The notes beneath the pieces were generated by a model, which did no database searches, was not told the origin of the DNA, and saw only the letters and a list, made by a program, of their open reading frames with translations. The position numbers and the translations under genes are program-made. A stretch of 55,151 nucleotides of DNA, from NCBI GenBank assembly GCA_009733715.1, contig WMKJ01000089.1, forward strand, positions 1 through 55,151. Direction: 5' to 3'. Positions within the stretch are counted from its first letter, which is position 1, and each line of letters starts with the position of its first letter. This stretch comes from Herpomyces periplanetae. Its lineage: Eukaryota; Ascomycota; Laboulbeniomycetes; Herpomycetales; Herpomycetaceae. Shown piece after piece: positions 10,520 through 22,745 of the stretch.

Positions 10520-12311
10520 ATGAATGATACCTGTCCAATGTTAAACGCGTCAACGTTACGCCCCGAAAATATCGGCATTTCGGCCATAGAAGTTTACTTT
10601 CCAAAATTATGCGTTGATCAAACCGACTTGGAAATTTTCGATGGCGTGTCCCAAGGAAAGTACACGATTGGCTTGGGTCAGGGTAAAATGAGCTTCTGCT
10701 CTGATCGTGAAGGTAATTTTTATTCTGCATATTCCTTCCTACTCCTACGTAAACCTTAGCCGCGCATACGTATACCTACAAAATGTTCCATCCTTCTATC
10801 TTTAGCTTACGCCTACATATTGAGTTTATACAAACATTCAAATTTTCATGCTAATTCGTTCATCATCAGACATTTATTCGATTGCTCTGACGGCAGTTTC
10901 AAATTTACTGCATAATTATAAAATCCCTCCCACTGCAATCGGGCGTTTGGAAGTGGGAACAGAAACTCTTCTAGACAAGTCAAAATCCGTTAAATCCGTA
11001 TTAATGCAACTCTTTCAACCCCATGATAATACAAACATTGAAGGTGTCGATACGGTTAACGCTTGCTACGGTGGCACCAATGCTCTGTTTAACGCTGTTA
11101 ATTGGATGGAATCTTCTGCCTGGGATGGTCGCTATGCTATTGTTGTTGCTGGCGACATAGCCTTGTACGGTAAAGGTAACGCCCGGCCTACCGGGGGTGC
11201 AGGTTGTGTTGCTTTACTTATAACGCCCAATGCACCTTTGATCATTGAGGCTGGACTGCGTGCTACTTATGTAGCTCATACATACGACTTTTACAAGCCA
11301 AATCTTTCTTCTGAATATCCAATCGTTGACGGGGCTTATAGTATTCGATGCTATTTGGAAGCTTTAGACAAGTGCTACTCAGGCTACACAGCTCGTGAAC
11401 GTAAACTTATGGCCCGTAATCCCCATCGATTTGTTGAAACGCTTCCGGAAGAATTCGGTTCGGGAACTACTCCACTGGATCGTTTCGACTTCTTTTGCTT
11501 CCACTCTCCGACGTGTAAATTGGTGGTTAAATCGTACGCTCGCTTGCTGTTCAATGATTATCTGCACTCTAATCCATCCTCTACCTCATCTTCCCCTTCC
11601 TCCACGCTTTCATCATCTCCTACCCTTCAGTCTGCACGCCCTTTACCCCATCGTGTTAACGCTGCTAATGGCCCTACAATATCAGGTAACGTTAACAATA
11701 ACGTAGGTCAGACTGTGCAGCTTAACGCGCCAGGAGCTACATCCGGTTTACAAGCTTTACCGCCTGATTTAGCTGCTATTACGTACAGCGATTCATTCGG
11801 TAATGCAGCTCTGGAGAAACACTTTATCAACCTTAACCGTACACGCTTTCAAGACCGTGTTGCACCCTCCACTCTCTTGCCAAATCAATGTGGTAATATG
11901 TACTGCGCTTCTTTATACTCTTCACTGGCAAGTTTAGTGTTTAGTGTACCCACCTGTCAACTATTAGGCTCTCGCATCGGCCTGTTTAGCTTTGGTTCCG
12001 GTTTAGCTTCGTCAATGTTTTCCCTTCGCATAGCTTCTCCTACCTCTATGCTTCACTCTATTTCTTCTACTCACCCCACCACTCCCACCGCTGCTATCGA
12101 CCTTATTAAACGCCATCTTAACTTAACCTCTCGCCTCGCTGCCCGTCAAGTTTGCACTCCCGCTCAGTACGACGAATACTGTAATTTGAGACAGTCGACT
12201 TACCAGAAGTCAAACTACTCTCCCCAAACTTCTCTCGATACTCTCTTCCCCAATACTTACTATTTAACCAACGTCGATGATAAATTTCGCCGTACCTACG
12301 CACGTACTTAA
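10520..12311 (+). CDS. ERG13: Hydroxymethylglutaryl-CoA synthase, two exons
   Basis: Condenses acetyl-CoA with acetoacetyl-CoA to HMG-CoA, the step before HMG-CoA reductase in the mevalonate and ergosterol pathway. CDS is join(10520..10712,10870..12311), 544 residues. The 157-bp intron has donor GTAATT, a TGCTAAT branch and acceptor CAG, and restores [12 protein letters not shown], the expected join. Catalytic residues are visible: Glu96 in [15 protein letters not shown], Cys130 in [10 protein letters not shown], and His276 in [22 protein letters not shown] matches the C-terminal active-site region. The human enzyme has 520 residues and the yeast one 491. The excess is a Ser/Pro/Asn-rich insertion of about 65 residues (near residues 298-360) just after the His276 region. 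No N-terminal mitochondrial presequence is seen, so a cytosolic enzyme is expected. Confidence 0.96.
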
Positions 12312-12531
12312 TCATTTTGCAACATTAAACTTTTCCCTTCCCCCGAATAATTTTAACTTTATCAAATGTTTTGCAAGTTTTTTAATCTAATCGTATGTAT
12401 GACTGTATGTATACTTTCCCCCTTGACCGTTCCAATAATTCTCTAAATTACAATTTTTTTTAAACAAAACTTAACACCAACTATCAAAGGCTCTTCCACC
12501 TCCCTTTACTCTCCTCTCCATAAAAATCCCA

Positions 12532-15500
12532 TCAACTTAACACCTTGCGACACTTGCGTACCTGTCCTACGATGTCGCACCACGCTTCTCTCCTACGTTT
12601 TAAACTATTACCACTATTTTCGCAGGTTGAATCTGCTACTCTTAAGCCTACACTCGGCCACTTTAAATCATGCTTACCGAGTAAAACTCCGACGATTTTG
12701 GTTCCACTACTAAACTTATAAACGTTGCCCAAACCTCCAACGTCCTTCTCTTGTTTAACCGACTCTGCCGTCTCATTCCGACTCTCCGCCCCAGTCACGC
12801 CCTCCGCCTCTCCACCATCTGAGTTCTCACTTTTCAGCTTCACTGAATCCTTAGTTGCCTCAAATGTAAATGGTTTTGACGCACCATTCTTATCCGGCAC
12901 TGTCCGCGACTTTTCTTTTTTACTTTCTATTATTAGCTCGGGGTTTTGGAGGCTTCGAGAGCGAATCGAATCAGTCTCGAAGATATTTCGACTGAGTTTT
13001 TTGCCGATTTGTCCTCCTTCATCACCTAGTTTCTTTCGCGTGAATAATGATATCGTTCTTTTGTCGCCTCCAGTATATCCATTACTACTCAGTGTGTCGA
13101 CTTTTCCGCTCACATTTCCCTTGTTAAACTTTTCACCAATTTTGTTAGATATTACTTCACCTTTAATGCATGATTCGTCCTTCTCCCGAGCACTGCCCAA
13201 AGAGTTCGACCTTATTTCATTGGGTACAGTCAGTGTTCGGTTTCCATCCCAGCTTGGATCAGTTTCACTATCTGTACCAATTATCATTACATTCCGTTCC
13301 TCAATGTCTTCCAGTTTCAGCCCTTCTCCGGATCTAGTTGTGTGGATTTTTCCTGATAATGGATCCCTAAATCGTACCATTTTAGCCGTACGAGGTGTAA
13401 TATTCAAATCTACATCCCATGCCTTGTCTTCGAGAATATCTTCTTGATCTTTATAAGTTAGGCCATCCTCATTAACATCAACGTCATCATCATCCTCACT
13501 TTCCGAACCGTGTACCGGTTGCATAGTCTCGGGGTCCACTTCAACGAAAAATTCATCTACCGCCATAAATCGATAATCTAATCCATAGGATACATCTGGC
13601 GGATTTGGTATGCTGCGCAAATGTTCAATGCTCACGTACGTCTTTCCAGCGTGTCTCACTATTGGTTTTGGTAATACCACCATGTGCTTATCGTCCCATG
13701 AAAAAAAGTCGGCCTTTTTGTCCACCATTGTTAATATATTTTCCATAATCTTCCCAATAATCTCTCGTTCGGCTTCACTTGTGTACTTGTCCACGTAGGC
13801 TTGACTATTAATTAAAATCTCCTCCGTGACTCCAGCATTATTATAACCCGGTTTGCCGTACGCACTACGCAACGCAAACTTCATGCCCAACCCTTCAGCT
13901 TCCTTCCGTGCTAGTCGAATACTCATGTCTAGTTTATTTTTGCTAAACTCTTCAATTTCATCCAATACGTCTCGCCCTGGCCGTAACATATACAGTTGTT
14001 CCATCAAGTGCTTTCGTGAATATCGCGTTCTATTTCGCATCGTCCATATGGGTAAATTCGTCCGTGACTTTTTTTGGTCCACAACTAACTTAAGACCACC
14101 ACCTTTCGAAGATGAATCCTCTGTATCAACTGATTTGTCCTCCGTTCCCCCGGCCATTTTAATATTATTTTTCACTTCATCATTCTGTTCCATATCGTTT
14201 AATTTAACCTCATTATGTGTTACATTTTCGCTTTGTCCGTAAAGCCTTTTTTCTTGGCTTTCAACTGAAATTGGAGTTCTTTTACAAGAACTCTTAACCT
14301 CACCTTCTACGTCACGATCTGCAACATTACGGCCCTCATGACGCTTTTCCTGCTTCTTCCACAGTGCAATGAGACTTCCAGGTCCTCGTCTCGTTGACCG
14401 ACGTTGATTCGGTGTAGCAGATCCACTTAAGTTCAATCTAGTTAAAGCCTGATTATCAGCTGCCTTAATATCTTCCCTTTCACTTTTAACTTGTTCGTTG
14501 TTGGCAGAGCGTAACACTCGTGTAGACCTCGTGATTGTATTGTTACCGATGGACTTGTTGGATCTGGCTCGTTTATTACTCCAAGTTCCCTCATTCGGAA
14601 GGCCAATAGGGGAGAGTCCCGATGTTGATTCTGTAACATCATAAGTCAAGACTGTGTTATCCGCCCTTGGTGGAGATTCACTCGCCTGTCTTTTTCTTGA
14701 TCCCGATGAGTTCGAAGACAGTGGCGATGTTAATCCGGGAGATCGTTTTAACACATCACGTAATGAAGCCCTACGACTTTTTCCACCTGAGAATAATTCC
14801 ACTGTACCCGACGTATCGTTGTCTTGCGCAAGCAAACAAGATTTAGGTTGATCAAAATTTGAGCAAAGTTGAAAACTTGGACTGTGGGAATTTGAATTCA
14901 AAGATCCATTAGAACGGTTCGAGTTTGTAATTGAATTCCTGCGGTCGCAATTTAAACCGTCTAACAAACCACTGTCTCCAGTTTTCATGGGAGTGGCATA
15001 CGCACCATCCACACTTAGCGAATCATCCGAGCTCGTGAGCCGACTCTTCGATGATGTAGGTTCATGTGATACTTTGCCCGCCAACGACGAAAGCGATAGC
15101 GGAAAATTGGAAAACTGTATCCCCTTGGATAATTTTTGTAGAAAGGCGGCCATAATTAAGCCTTTGGATGGAATATTATTTGAGTTCTGCGATGTAATAC
15201 AGTTAGACAAATATCACGACTAGATGAATTTTGTGGAGGAGAGAGGAATTATTGCAAAGATAACATTATACGTACGCTATGGTTCCGGATGTGGTTCAAC
15301 ATACAGTCGACCTCATAATTCACTTCGTTATACTTTCCTTCGTATAAGTGTAGTTTTAAAAGTTTTTTGGCAGAGCGTCTCGTAGATTCGTCGAATGATG
15401 ATAACAAAGAGTCTAAAATCTCATGTCGACTTTGGATAAGGGCAGCTGAATTATTAACTGGTTGTTGGGTTAGCATATATATAGTCTAGACCTTGCGATT

Positions 15501-16968
15501 ATAGCGGGCACGGAAATGACACGCGAAAGCGTATGATAAGGCTAGCCTAAGGGAGAGGGGGCGTGGGCATGACAGACAGTTCAAGTTGTGCGCGATTCGC
15601 GAGGCGTACTGGGACAGTTTTAAGGATAAACTTTGACTTACATTTTGGTTGATTCAAGGGATGAGAGGCCGGATATAATAGCGCGATTAGCTCTCGATCA
15701 AGTTCCGCGTCAGGATACTTGAGTGTTTGATTCTCGGAATCGTACGCGTCAAGTTTGTGGGAAAGTTTTTCGAAATCAGAAAACTCTTCAGATAGGCCGA
15801 GATGAGGCGCGTGATGAGACTTGCCGTTTTGAAGTGCAGTAATACGGTTTTCGGATGAAGGGGGTAAGCATGCCCGTTGGGTTGATAAATGAGGGTGTAA
15901 GCGCGAACGCTGAGAGAGTGGCGATGAAAGGGATGGACGAGATTGTAGAACTGGAGATGTTAAGATGGTAACGGGAGTTAATGGGTCAATGTAAGGTTGA
16001 AACTCTTTGGAATTTATAACCTGACCCACCGTGTGTGGATGCGGAGGTTGATGAGCCGCGGGGGAATGAGAGTAAGAAGGGGGTCGGGTAGGCGTTGAAT
16101 TAACAGAGGAAACGGATTTTAGTGATATCGACCTTCGACCAAAATTCATAGCATTTTTAACCAGTTGTGTTGCGCGAGCAACTAAGCCGGTTGAAGGAGA
16201 GGAAACTTCGTTTGAAGTGTCTCGACCGGGTGTTGGAGAAGTGGGGTTGGAGGAAATTTCAAGCGATTTACCCAAAGGTATGGGACCATTAACAGGTTCG
16301 AAGGAGGACAAAAGAGGTGAAAGCAAGGGAGAATCGGAGATTGAGCTAGAGTGTGAAATAGAATCTAAGCCTGACTCGTGTGAGGCATCACTTGATATGT
16401 AGAATGGTTCAATATCATGGGGGAATTTTGATGAATTTGCGCGCGAATCACGCTGATTAGATAATTTTGAATGATAAGAAATGTGATGGGGAAAAGAATC
16501 CCCTATAACCGTTGATAGATGATCTGACTGTGTAGAAATCAAGGAAGAAGATGATGGGGATGATGATAATAAAATGCTAAGCGATGATGGAGCTGTCGAC
16601 GTCGACGTGTGCGTTGAAGTGGGATCGGTTCGGCCGGCACTGGGAATCTTCCGAGCTCGCAAGCGACGCGTTGAGCGGGATGTGGCGGTGGTGGCTGGGG
16701 GGAGGGTAGAGCGAGAGCGCGATTTCGAAGGATTAGGTTTTTTGGTAGGCGAGGTGTTAGATGTGGAGGAAACAGAGTTGATTGAATAAGTATTGTTAGC
16801 TGAAGTAGATGCGGCAGCAGCCGCTGCTGCTGCCGCGGCTGCTGATTGGGAGCGCGTAACACGGCGAGATGTAGCGACACTAGGAGAAGGAATCGCGTAA
16901 GGGGATGAAGCAGCAGTAATAGAGTTGAGTGTGTTATCAGCATTAGTTTGTCTCTTGAATTTTGGCAT
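12532..16968 (-). CDS. Large Ser-rich protein of unknown function, three exons, probably nuclear
   Basis: Proposed CDS is complement(join(12532..15186,15276..15457,15642..16968)), 1387 residues; three open frames that look separate are joined. Intron 1 (184 bp) has GTAAGT and ATGCTAACC; intron 2 (89 bp) has GTACGT and GTCTAAC. Both joins keep the frame, which supports one gene. The N-terminal 440 residues are Ser/Thr/Pro-rich and basic, with an 11-residue Ala tract. Around the joins lies an ordered, charged helix-forming region (DAELDRELIALLYP, ESTRRSAKKLLKLHLYEG, NEVNYEVDCML). A second ordered block at about 875-1147 contains LPIWTMRNRTRYSRKH, GMKFALRSAYGKP and GLDYRFMAVDEFFVEVDP, followed by an acidic run. 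I recognise no family. Basic low complexity with acidic runs suggests a nuclear protein; that is inference. Confidence 0.7.
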
Positions 16969-17914
16969 CTCGAGTTAAGGTGTGTAAGAGAGACGTAGAT
17001 TAGATGAGGAACGGTTATACGAGTGGATGAAGGAGTAAACGAATAAACCGATTGATTTGAAGGGAAAAATGGTTAAGGGTGGGAGAAGTATTGGGAGGAA
17101 AAGTTGATAAGGGAGAGCGGAGGGACCAAAGGCAACGTATTAAGCGAATAAACGTTCTGGCCTATGTTGGAACGACCTTGAATTTTTCCTGGTTGAAGAT
17201 GTGAAAAAGACAAACGAAGATGATGGGATAACGTAGTGCAAATGTAGCGATGGGTGGAGATGAAGAAGCAAGAGGAGGGACAGGTTGATGGATTGTTTGG
17301 AGATGGGATGATGATGAAAGTCACGCTTCACGGGTGGGAAGACTCGATGGATGAATGTTCGAGAACACAATAAATCACGGAAAGTTTTCCTATTGAGTAA
17401 AATTTGTAGGTCGCAAATACCCAAAATGCCCGATAGAGAGGATAGACCCCAAAAAGAGGGGAGTGTGGAGGAGGAGGAGGAGGGATGTGGAGATTTGATC
17501 TTTTAAAGGAAAATGAGTTGATACTGGTATGCAAGTGTATAAATATTGGGGGAAGATGCTACTGGCAATGCGGCAACAGGGTCAGACGGATTACACTGGT
17601 GTAAGTTTAGTAAAAGGGATGTTGGTGGAAGCGTTAAACTGATAGCGTAGTTGGATGAACGGGGTGGTGGGTATTGGACAAAAGGGCACTAGGCCGTAAA
17701 CATACGAGAGCGAGTGAGTGTGAGGGTGAATATGAGTGCGACAAGATGGCGAAGGTGTGAAAGAGGGAGGAGTGGAGGGGTGAAGGAACCGTTGGGCGTG
17801 AACGTGCTAACTTAGCGTGAAAATGTCAAGAGTGTATAAGTCAAGTTCCGGAGCGAGAGAGCAAACTACTTGGGAAATAAGGCGGGCTAGGTGTAAGAAC
17901 GTAAATATACTGGA

Positions 17915-17948
17915 TGTATGCACGCACACACACATACACACGCACACG
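17915..17948. repeat. Alternating purine-pyrimidine (CA-type) tract
   Basis: 34 bp of strict pyrimidine-purine alternation, mostly CA and CG steps. Z-DNA-prone simple sequence. The CA pattern continues imperfectly to about 17975. Confidence 0.8.
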
Positions 17949-18181
17949 AATACACATATACACAAGTGCAAGCACAAGCAGAAGTACATATACGAGCAGA
18001 TGGCGACACTGACAAGGGTGTAGAAGAGGAGGATACGCGCACAAGTTTAGGCGAAGGGGAGTGGAGCGATAGTGGCGTGGGATATACGCAGATGAGTACA
18101 TGTACAGAGATGTGGAATGATGGGGGAGAGAGTACATCTAAGGGTGGGTAGGGGTAAATTTTCCTTGAGAAGCGTGGACGA

Positions 18182-18207
18182 GTATACATATATACATGCA
18201 TGTATGC
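18182..18207. repeat. Alternating TA/TG tract with TACATGCATGTA palindrome
   Basis: 26 bp of strict alternation containing TACATGCATGTA. Intergenic simple sequence. Confidence 0.7.
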
Positions 18208-18568
18208 CCGTATAAACATACACTAACTATTTCCATGGCTCATGCTTACACCCGTGCCCAAGTGCCAGTTTCTGCCCACTTTCACCTTCACATTCGCGCA
18301 TAAATACAAATACTTTGTTCTTTGCACATTAACTCCCTCGTTCATCCACTTCGGCCCGCTCCGCCCCCCGGCTTGCCGTCTCCTCAACCTACCCGGCCCG
18401 CCCTAACCCGCGCCAAGCCAACCCACTGCCCGCTCCCCGTCCCTCGCTCTTCCGGCCAATTTCCACCCAGCAACCGAAATCCGCTACAATCCCGGGCCGC
18501 CGCTCAGCACCACACCCACGTGATTATCTGTGGCACCGCCTGCACGTGCCCATTCCACTGCCACACTT

Positions 18569-18613
18569 ACCGCCACAGTCACCGCCACAGGGCGTGGCGG
18601 TGACTGTGGCGGT
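18569..18613. repeat. Perfect 20-bp inverted repeat with 5-base loop
   Basis: Arms 18569-18588 and 18594-18613 are exact reverse complements separated by AGGGC. Each arm itself contains a repeated CCGCCAC/GTGGCGG pattern. The right arm carries GTGGCGGTGA, also found in the HMG-CoA synthase promoter repeat. It may be a hairpin or a palindromic binding site. It lies between the start of the Ser-rich gene and the CCT3 stop. Confidence 0.9.
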
Positions 18614-19118
18614 GGGGCCTGCAGGTCGCTTCGGAAATTGCAGAAATTATCGTGAGCATCGTTAGATTTATTATTTCCACATTTACTACAAATGACCCAT
18701 TCGCCAAATAATCTCAATCTGTTATTACAACCTTGCCTACCTTTTCTTTGGGCAGCATATCGTACTACACGTTCTTCAATTGTCTAGTCTGCATGTGTAA
18801 TGATCTTCGCAAAAACCCTTATCATGCCCTTTTAACTCTTCATTCTCTTGCAAATACTCTACGTACGCTTATCCAATCTAATATCCAACTTAAATATGTT
18901 ACCAACAACGTAGCAGTTAATATTGAAAGTTTATATCGCGTACATTCCATGCACACAAACATATAATACGGCACGAATCAATAATTTCATACGCTAACAA
19001 ACACATGTCAATCCCTCAGCTCAAAGTTTGATTAATGCGTAGGTCGGGCTACTTTAAAGTTCGCTTCACTTCACCATCCATATGTTAATTCGCATCACCC
19101 TAGTCACAATCCATACGC

Positions 19119-21060
19119 TCAAGGCTCAGCTATACCTTCTACGGGTTGTTGCCCTCTAGCTCCCCCTTTACCACCTTTCGCCGCCAATATATCGTCTACC
19201 CGCAACAGCAAACATGCACTTTCAATTGCTGTCTTCACACTCTGACTTTTGACTATATGTGCTTCCCACACCCCCAGCTTTTCCATATCGGCAACTTGAC
19301 CTGAATCTCCATCTATACCCCACATACTCCCGTTGCCCGTATTTCCATCCTTTCCAGCGTGTATAGCTCGCAACTGTGTAAGTACTTTAATGGCTGATCC
19401 CCCTGCATTATGTATCAATGTACGCGGAATCACTTCCATTGATTCCGCAATAGCTCTATACGCCGTTTGCCTAGCTCCTTCGACATTTCTAGCTCGTTTC
19501 TCTAAACCCATAGAAATCGCCATTTCCACTGCTCCACCTCCCGGGCATAACTTTGCATTAAGCATTACATTGCGCGCAACGCCCATTGCATCGTGTAAAT
19601 TTCGCTCAATCTCCTGCAAAATATCCTTGCTCGGTCCACGAAGTATTATACTGCACGATTTTGCAGCTACGCACTGGCTGAGAAAGCTAAAATATTCATC
19701 CCCAATCTTCGTTACCTCAAACAACCCACACCCTGTGCCAACATCACTTTCTTGTATACTGAACACATCGTTAACAATTGTTGCTCCCACAGCTCGTGCA
19801 ACCCGATTATTATCCATTTTCCGAAGTCGTCGCAGCGCTGTCACATTGGCCTTTACAAAATAATGTTGTGCCAGGTCTAATTTACCTTTACCGTTAACTT
19901 GCCGTTATTCGCCAACCAACTATCACCTCAACTTACCGCTCACTCCCTTTTCCGTTAATACTAAATCCGGTTTAACGGAGAGTATAGAATCGCACATATT
20001 CTTTACTTGTTCTTCTTCAATCTCAAGAATCTTTTTCCAATCTCCTTCCTTGTTAACCTCAATATTGGTTTGACTCTCTCCCTTCTTGTACTCCAACGAA
20101 CAATCTAGCAATACGATTCGCGGGTTTTGAATATACCGACGCATCTTTGGATGCGTCACATCCTTATTCAAAATAATCCCATCTAGTACTGCTGATTCCT
20201 CAATTTCACCTCCAGGAATTTTTTCAATGCGAACGTATCGTTTAATATCAATCTCAGTACGTCCACTGGCTTCATCAATCTGCCGAACTCTACGCACGGA
20301 TGATAAAGCTAGATCACACATTAAATTGGACCAACGAGCTACAAACTTAGTTCCAATAGTACTGGCAATGAGTTTGTTCATTTCTGAATCATTGTTAATG
20401 TCAACTGGACGACTAACTTCGTCAATAATTTCCAATGCATCACTTAACGCTTGCTTGAAAGCTGAAATTATCACTACCGGGTGTATATTTCTTTCCAGTA
20501 ATGGCAATGACCGGGCCAGTACCTCTCCGGCTGCAAAGGTTGTGCAATAAGGGATAAGTTAGCTTTGATTGGTCACAGACTAGTTACTACGCACGCATGT
20601 GTTAAGAAAATAGGTGCTTCTTTTTGCCCTGAACAGATGAGTTAACTAACCAAGTATAATCACAGTGGTGGTTCCGTCACCAACTTCCTCATCTTGAGTA
20701 CGACTAAGTTCAAGCATACTTTTGCCAGCCGGATGGCTAACATCAATCTCGCGAAGAATGGCATGTCCATCATTCGTTAAGACAATACCACCCATCGGAT
20801 CAAGTAACATTTTTAACATAGCCTTCGGGCCCAAACATGATCGGATAATATCGGCTACCGCTTTAGCTGCTGAAATATTGGATAATTGTGCTTTGCGACC
20901 GACTTGCCGTTCCCCCGCACTGCTCGTATCTACATTTTGCTTGTTTTTACCGTATTTTTATTGCGTTAGTCCATTCATAATTCCAAACCCACCCACACCA
21001 AATCTTCCCTATGAGTTCGTTAACCAACTTACTCAACACTACTACCGGAGCTTGCATCAT
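19119..21060 (-). CDS. CCT3: T-complex protein 1 subunit gamma (CCT3), four exons
   Basis: Subunit of the cytosolic TRiC/CCT chaperonin that folds actin and tubulin using ATP. CDS is complement(join(19119..19876,19937..20530,20651..20929,21033..21060)), 552 residues, close to the 534-545 of yeast and human. The tiny first exon gives MMQAPVVVL, matching the yeast start. Its GTAAGT donor and a GTAG acceptor at 20930 restore LNTSSAGERQVGRKAQ. Intron 2 (120 bp) has donor GTTAGT and AGCTAAC; intron 3 (60 bp) has GTAAGT. Group II chaperonin landmarks are present: LGPKAMLKMLLDPMGG, the ATPase motif GDGTTTVIIL, ITEKG-like VLTEKGVSDLAQH, and PGGGAVEMA. All phases agree. The C-terminal Gly/Lys-rich tail is short. 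Confidence 0.95.
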
Positions 21061-22566
21061 GGTTTCAAAGTTTCACGTAGTCTATGTTCAACCCAAATAT
21101 TCACAAAGTTAACGCGAAAAGTTCGCAACAATATAATGCCAATGTTAACCCAAAATTTCCCCGTTCAAATAATTTTAACACATCCCCGTGTACAAACAAC
21201 CCAAAATATTAACGCGCTGCCTACCCTCCGAATTTTCTCTGCTGAACCTGAATCCCGGAAAATATTTTTTCCGCACAAGTAGTTGTCACTTACACTTTAC
21301 TACAACTAATATTTTCCAAGTTGCTCGTAGATTAGGACAGGCAGAAAACTCTTCTTGGAGATTCCAGTCATGTTAACATTTAAAACCTATACACGATTTT
21401 ACGATTACCAACGTACCGATTTATGCCAATCTTAACCCAACTTTTGCATTGACCTACGCGTAACTACATATCTACTTCGTGTTACAGATTCGGCTTACTA
21501 ATTCTGGGATTTTGGTGTTGCGAGATGAGTATCGAAGTAGCTAGCCTGCATAACGAGAACGTTCATTAAGAAGGTATATGTAAAAATTCTTATTAAGATA
21601 CGTTATGCCACATCATTTTACCCAATTAACTCTTGATATATTTGTTCTCGAAAAATTAAAACCCCGTAGGATTGTACGGCACTATGGTTTGTTAACGTAC
21701 TTAAATATCCACACAGTCTTCCCCCACTGAGCGACTCAATTCCACTGAAATGGCTCGAACAACCATGTTATAATCACGTGAATATCTTTATGTCAAGAAT
21801 CCTTCCTTTTTACGAAGGGTCTATCTGTATGATCTGGTAGAACATCTTATCGAAAATGATGATATTAAACATGCTTTATTTGAGCTTGAGTGAATCCTTC
21901 ACACTGCTACTCCATGTCACGTTGTCCTCTTAACTACACAGTTTATCGTTTTAGGATAATATTAACCCGGAATGTACATACTGATAAATTAATCGGATAA
22001 ATTAACTCGGGCTATCTCCTTTATCTACATGTTAACTGGCCACGTTAAAAGACATGCCTGCACATTCACTGACTTTGGTTTTCCCTGCCTAACACAATAT
22101 TTTCTTACATCTAGTCAAAATATATCTTGGTTTCGATTTACCCACTTCGCTTCTCTTCCTTCTAACCTGAGGTGAGACTAATGGAAGTTACCCCACAGGA
22201 ATTACTTTGCCCGTTAATGTAAACATATACACGACTACTAATACGTTAGATGTTCAACGTAAAAGTCACCCTTCTGTTTCGTCAATCATGGCCAACATCC
22301 CATGAAATATAACCAGTAATGTACAAAGTGTAATGTTAGTTAACAATTGACGCCCACTTTCATGCATATCCCTGCCACAAGTCTCATGATCAGGATGTAC
22401 GTGCCATCCGACCCCTCGATAACTCTTTGTCTCCAAATATTAACACACATTCCATTACGTTCTAGTAACCTCCTTTCCAATGAATATATGATGCCATCGC
22501 GTAAGCTAAACATTGTCATATATTTGATCTTTCGTATATGCTCTGTACTACGCTAACTTTACTTGA

Positions 22567-22612
22567 TGCACGCATGCATGTATGTATGCATGCATGCGTG
22601 CGCGCGCGCGTA
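22567..22612. repeat. 46-bp strictly alternating purine-pyrimidine tract
   Basis: 23 consecutive pyrimidine-purine steps (CA, TG, TA, CG), ending in a CG run. This is a strong Z-DNA candidate, about 125 bp upstream of a TATA box. Confidence 0.85.
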
Positions 22613-22679
22613 CCAAAGTTCCGTTACCAATGTTAACCTCGGCGCCTGACATCCCTGCCTGCTTATTCAACCCTTTATA

Positions 22680-22745
22680 CCACGTGATTCTCCGTGCAGC
22701 AGGCTCACCTAATCCGGCTTAATAAGCTGGCTAAGGGTATAAAAG
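22680..22745 (+). promoter_or_regulatory. Core promoter: CCACGTGAT E-box and TATAAAAG
   Basis: CCACGTGA at 22680-22687 and TATAAAAGGCGGG starting at 22738 are 50 bp apart on the plus strand. This predicts a transcript starting near 22770, so the next coding frame would have a leader of about 760 bases or an unseen 5' intron. Confidence 0.55.

Larger units (their letters stand above)
16969..19118. other. 2.1-kb intergenic region with alternating tracts, GC-rich island and hairpin
   Basis: This lies between the start of the Ser-rich gene and the stop of CCT3, both on the minus strand. The plus strand is purine-rich up to about 18100. Two alternating purine-pyrimidine tracts lie at 17915-17948 and 18182-18207. 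A GC-rich island at about 18350-18630 holds two CACGTG sites (18520 and 18543 areas) and a perfect hairpin at 18569-18613. The open frames here are repeat- or composition-driven, and I do not call a gene. Confidence 0.6.

Noticed and set aside
15249-15476. Separate 75-residue gene
   Set aside because: Splice sites on both sides join it in frame to neighbouring exons, so it is better explained as an internal exon plus intron sequence.
18322-18717. Open frames on both strands in the GC-rich island, one with CSKCGNNKSNDAHDNFC
   Set aside because: The Pro- and Ala-rich parts follow from the GC-rich repeats and hairpin. The CxxC stretch is short and its frame lacks an ATG at its start.
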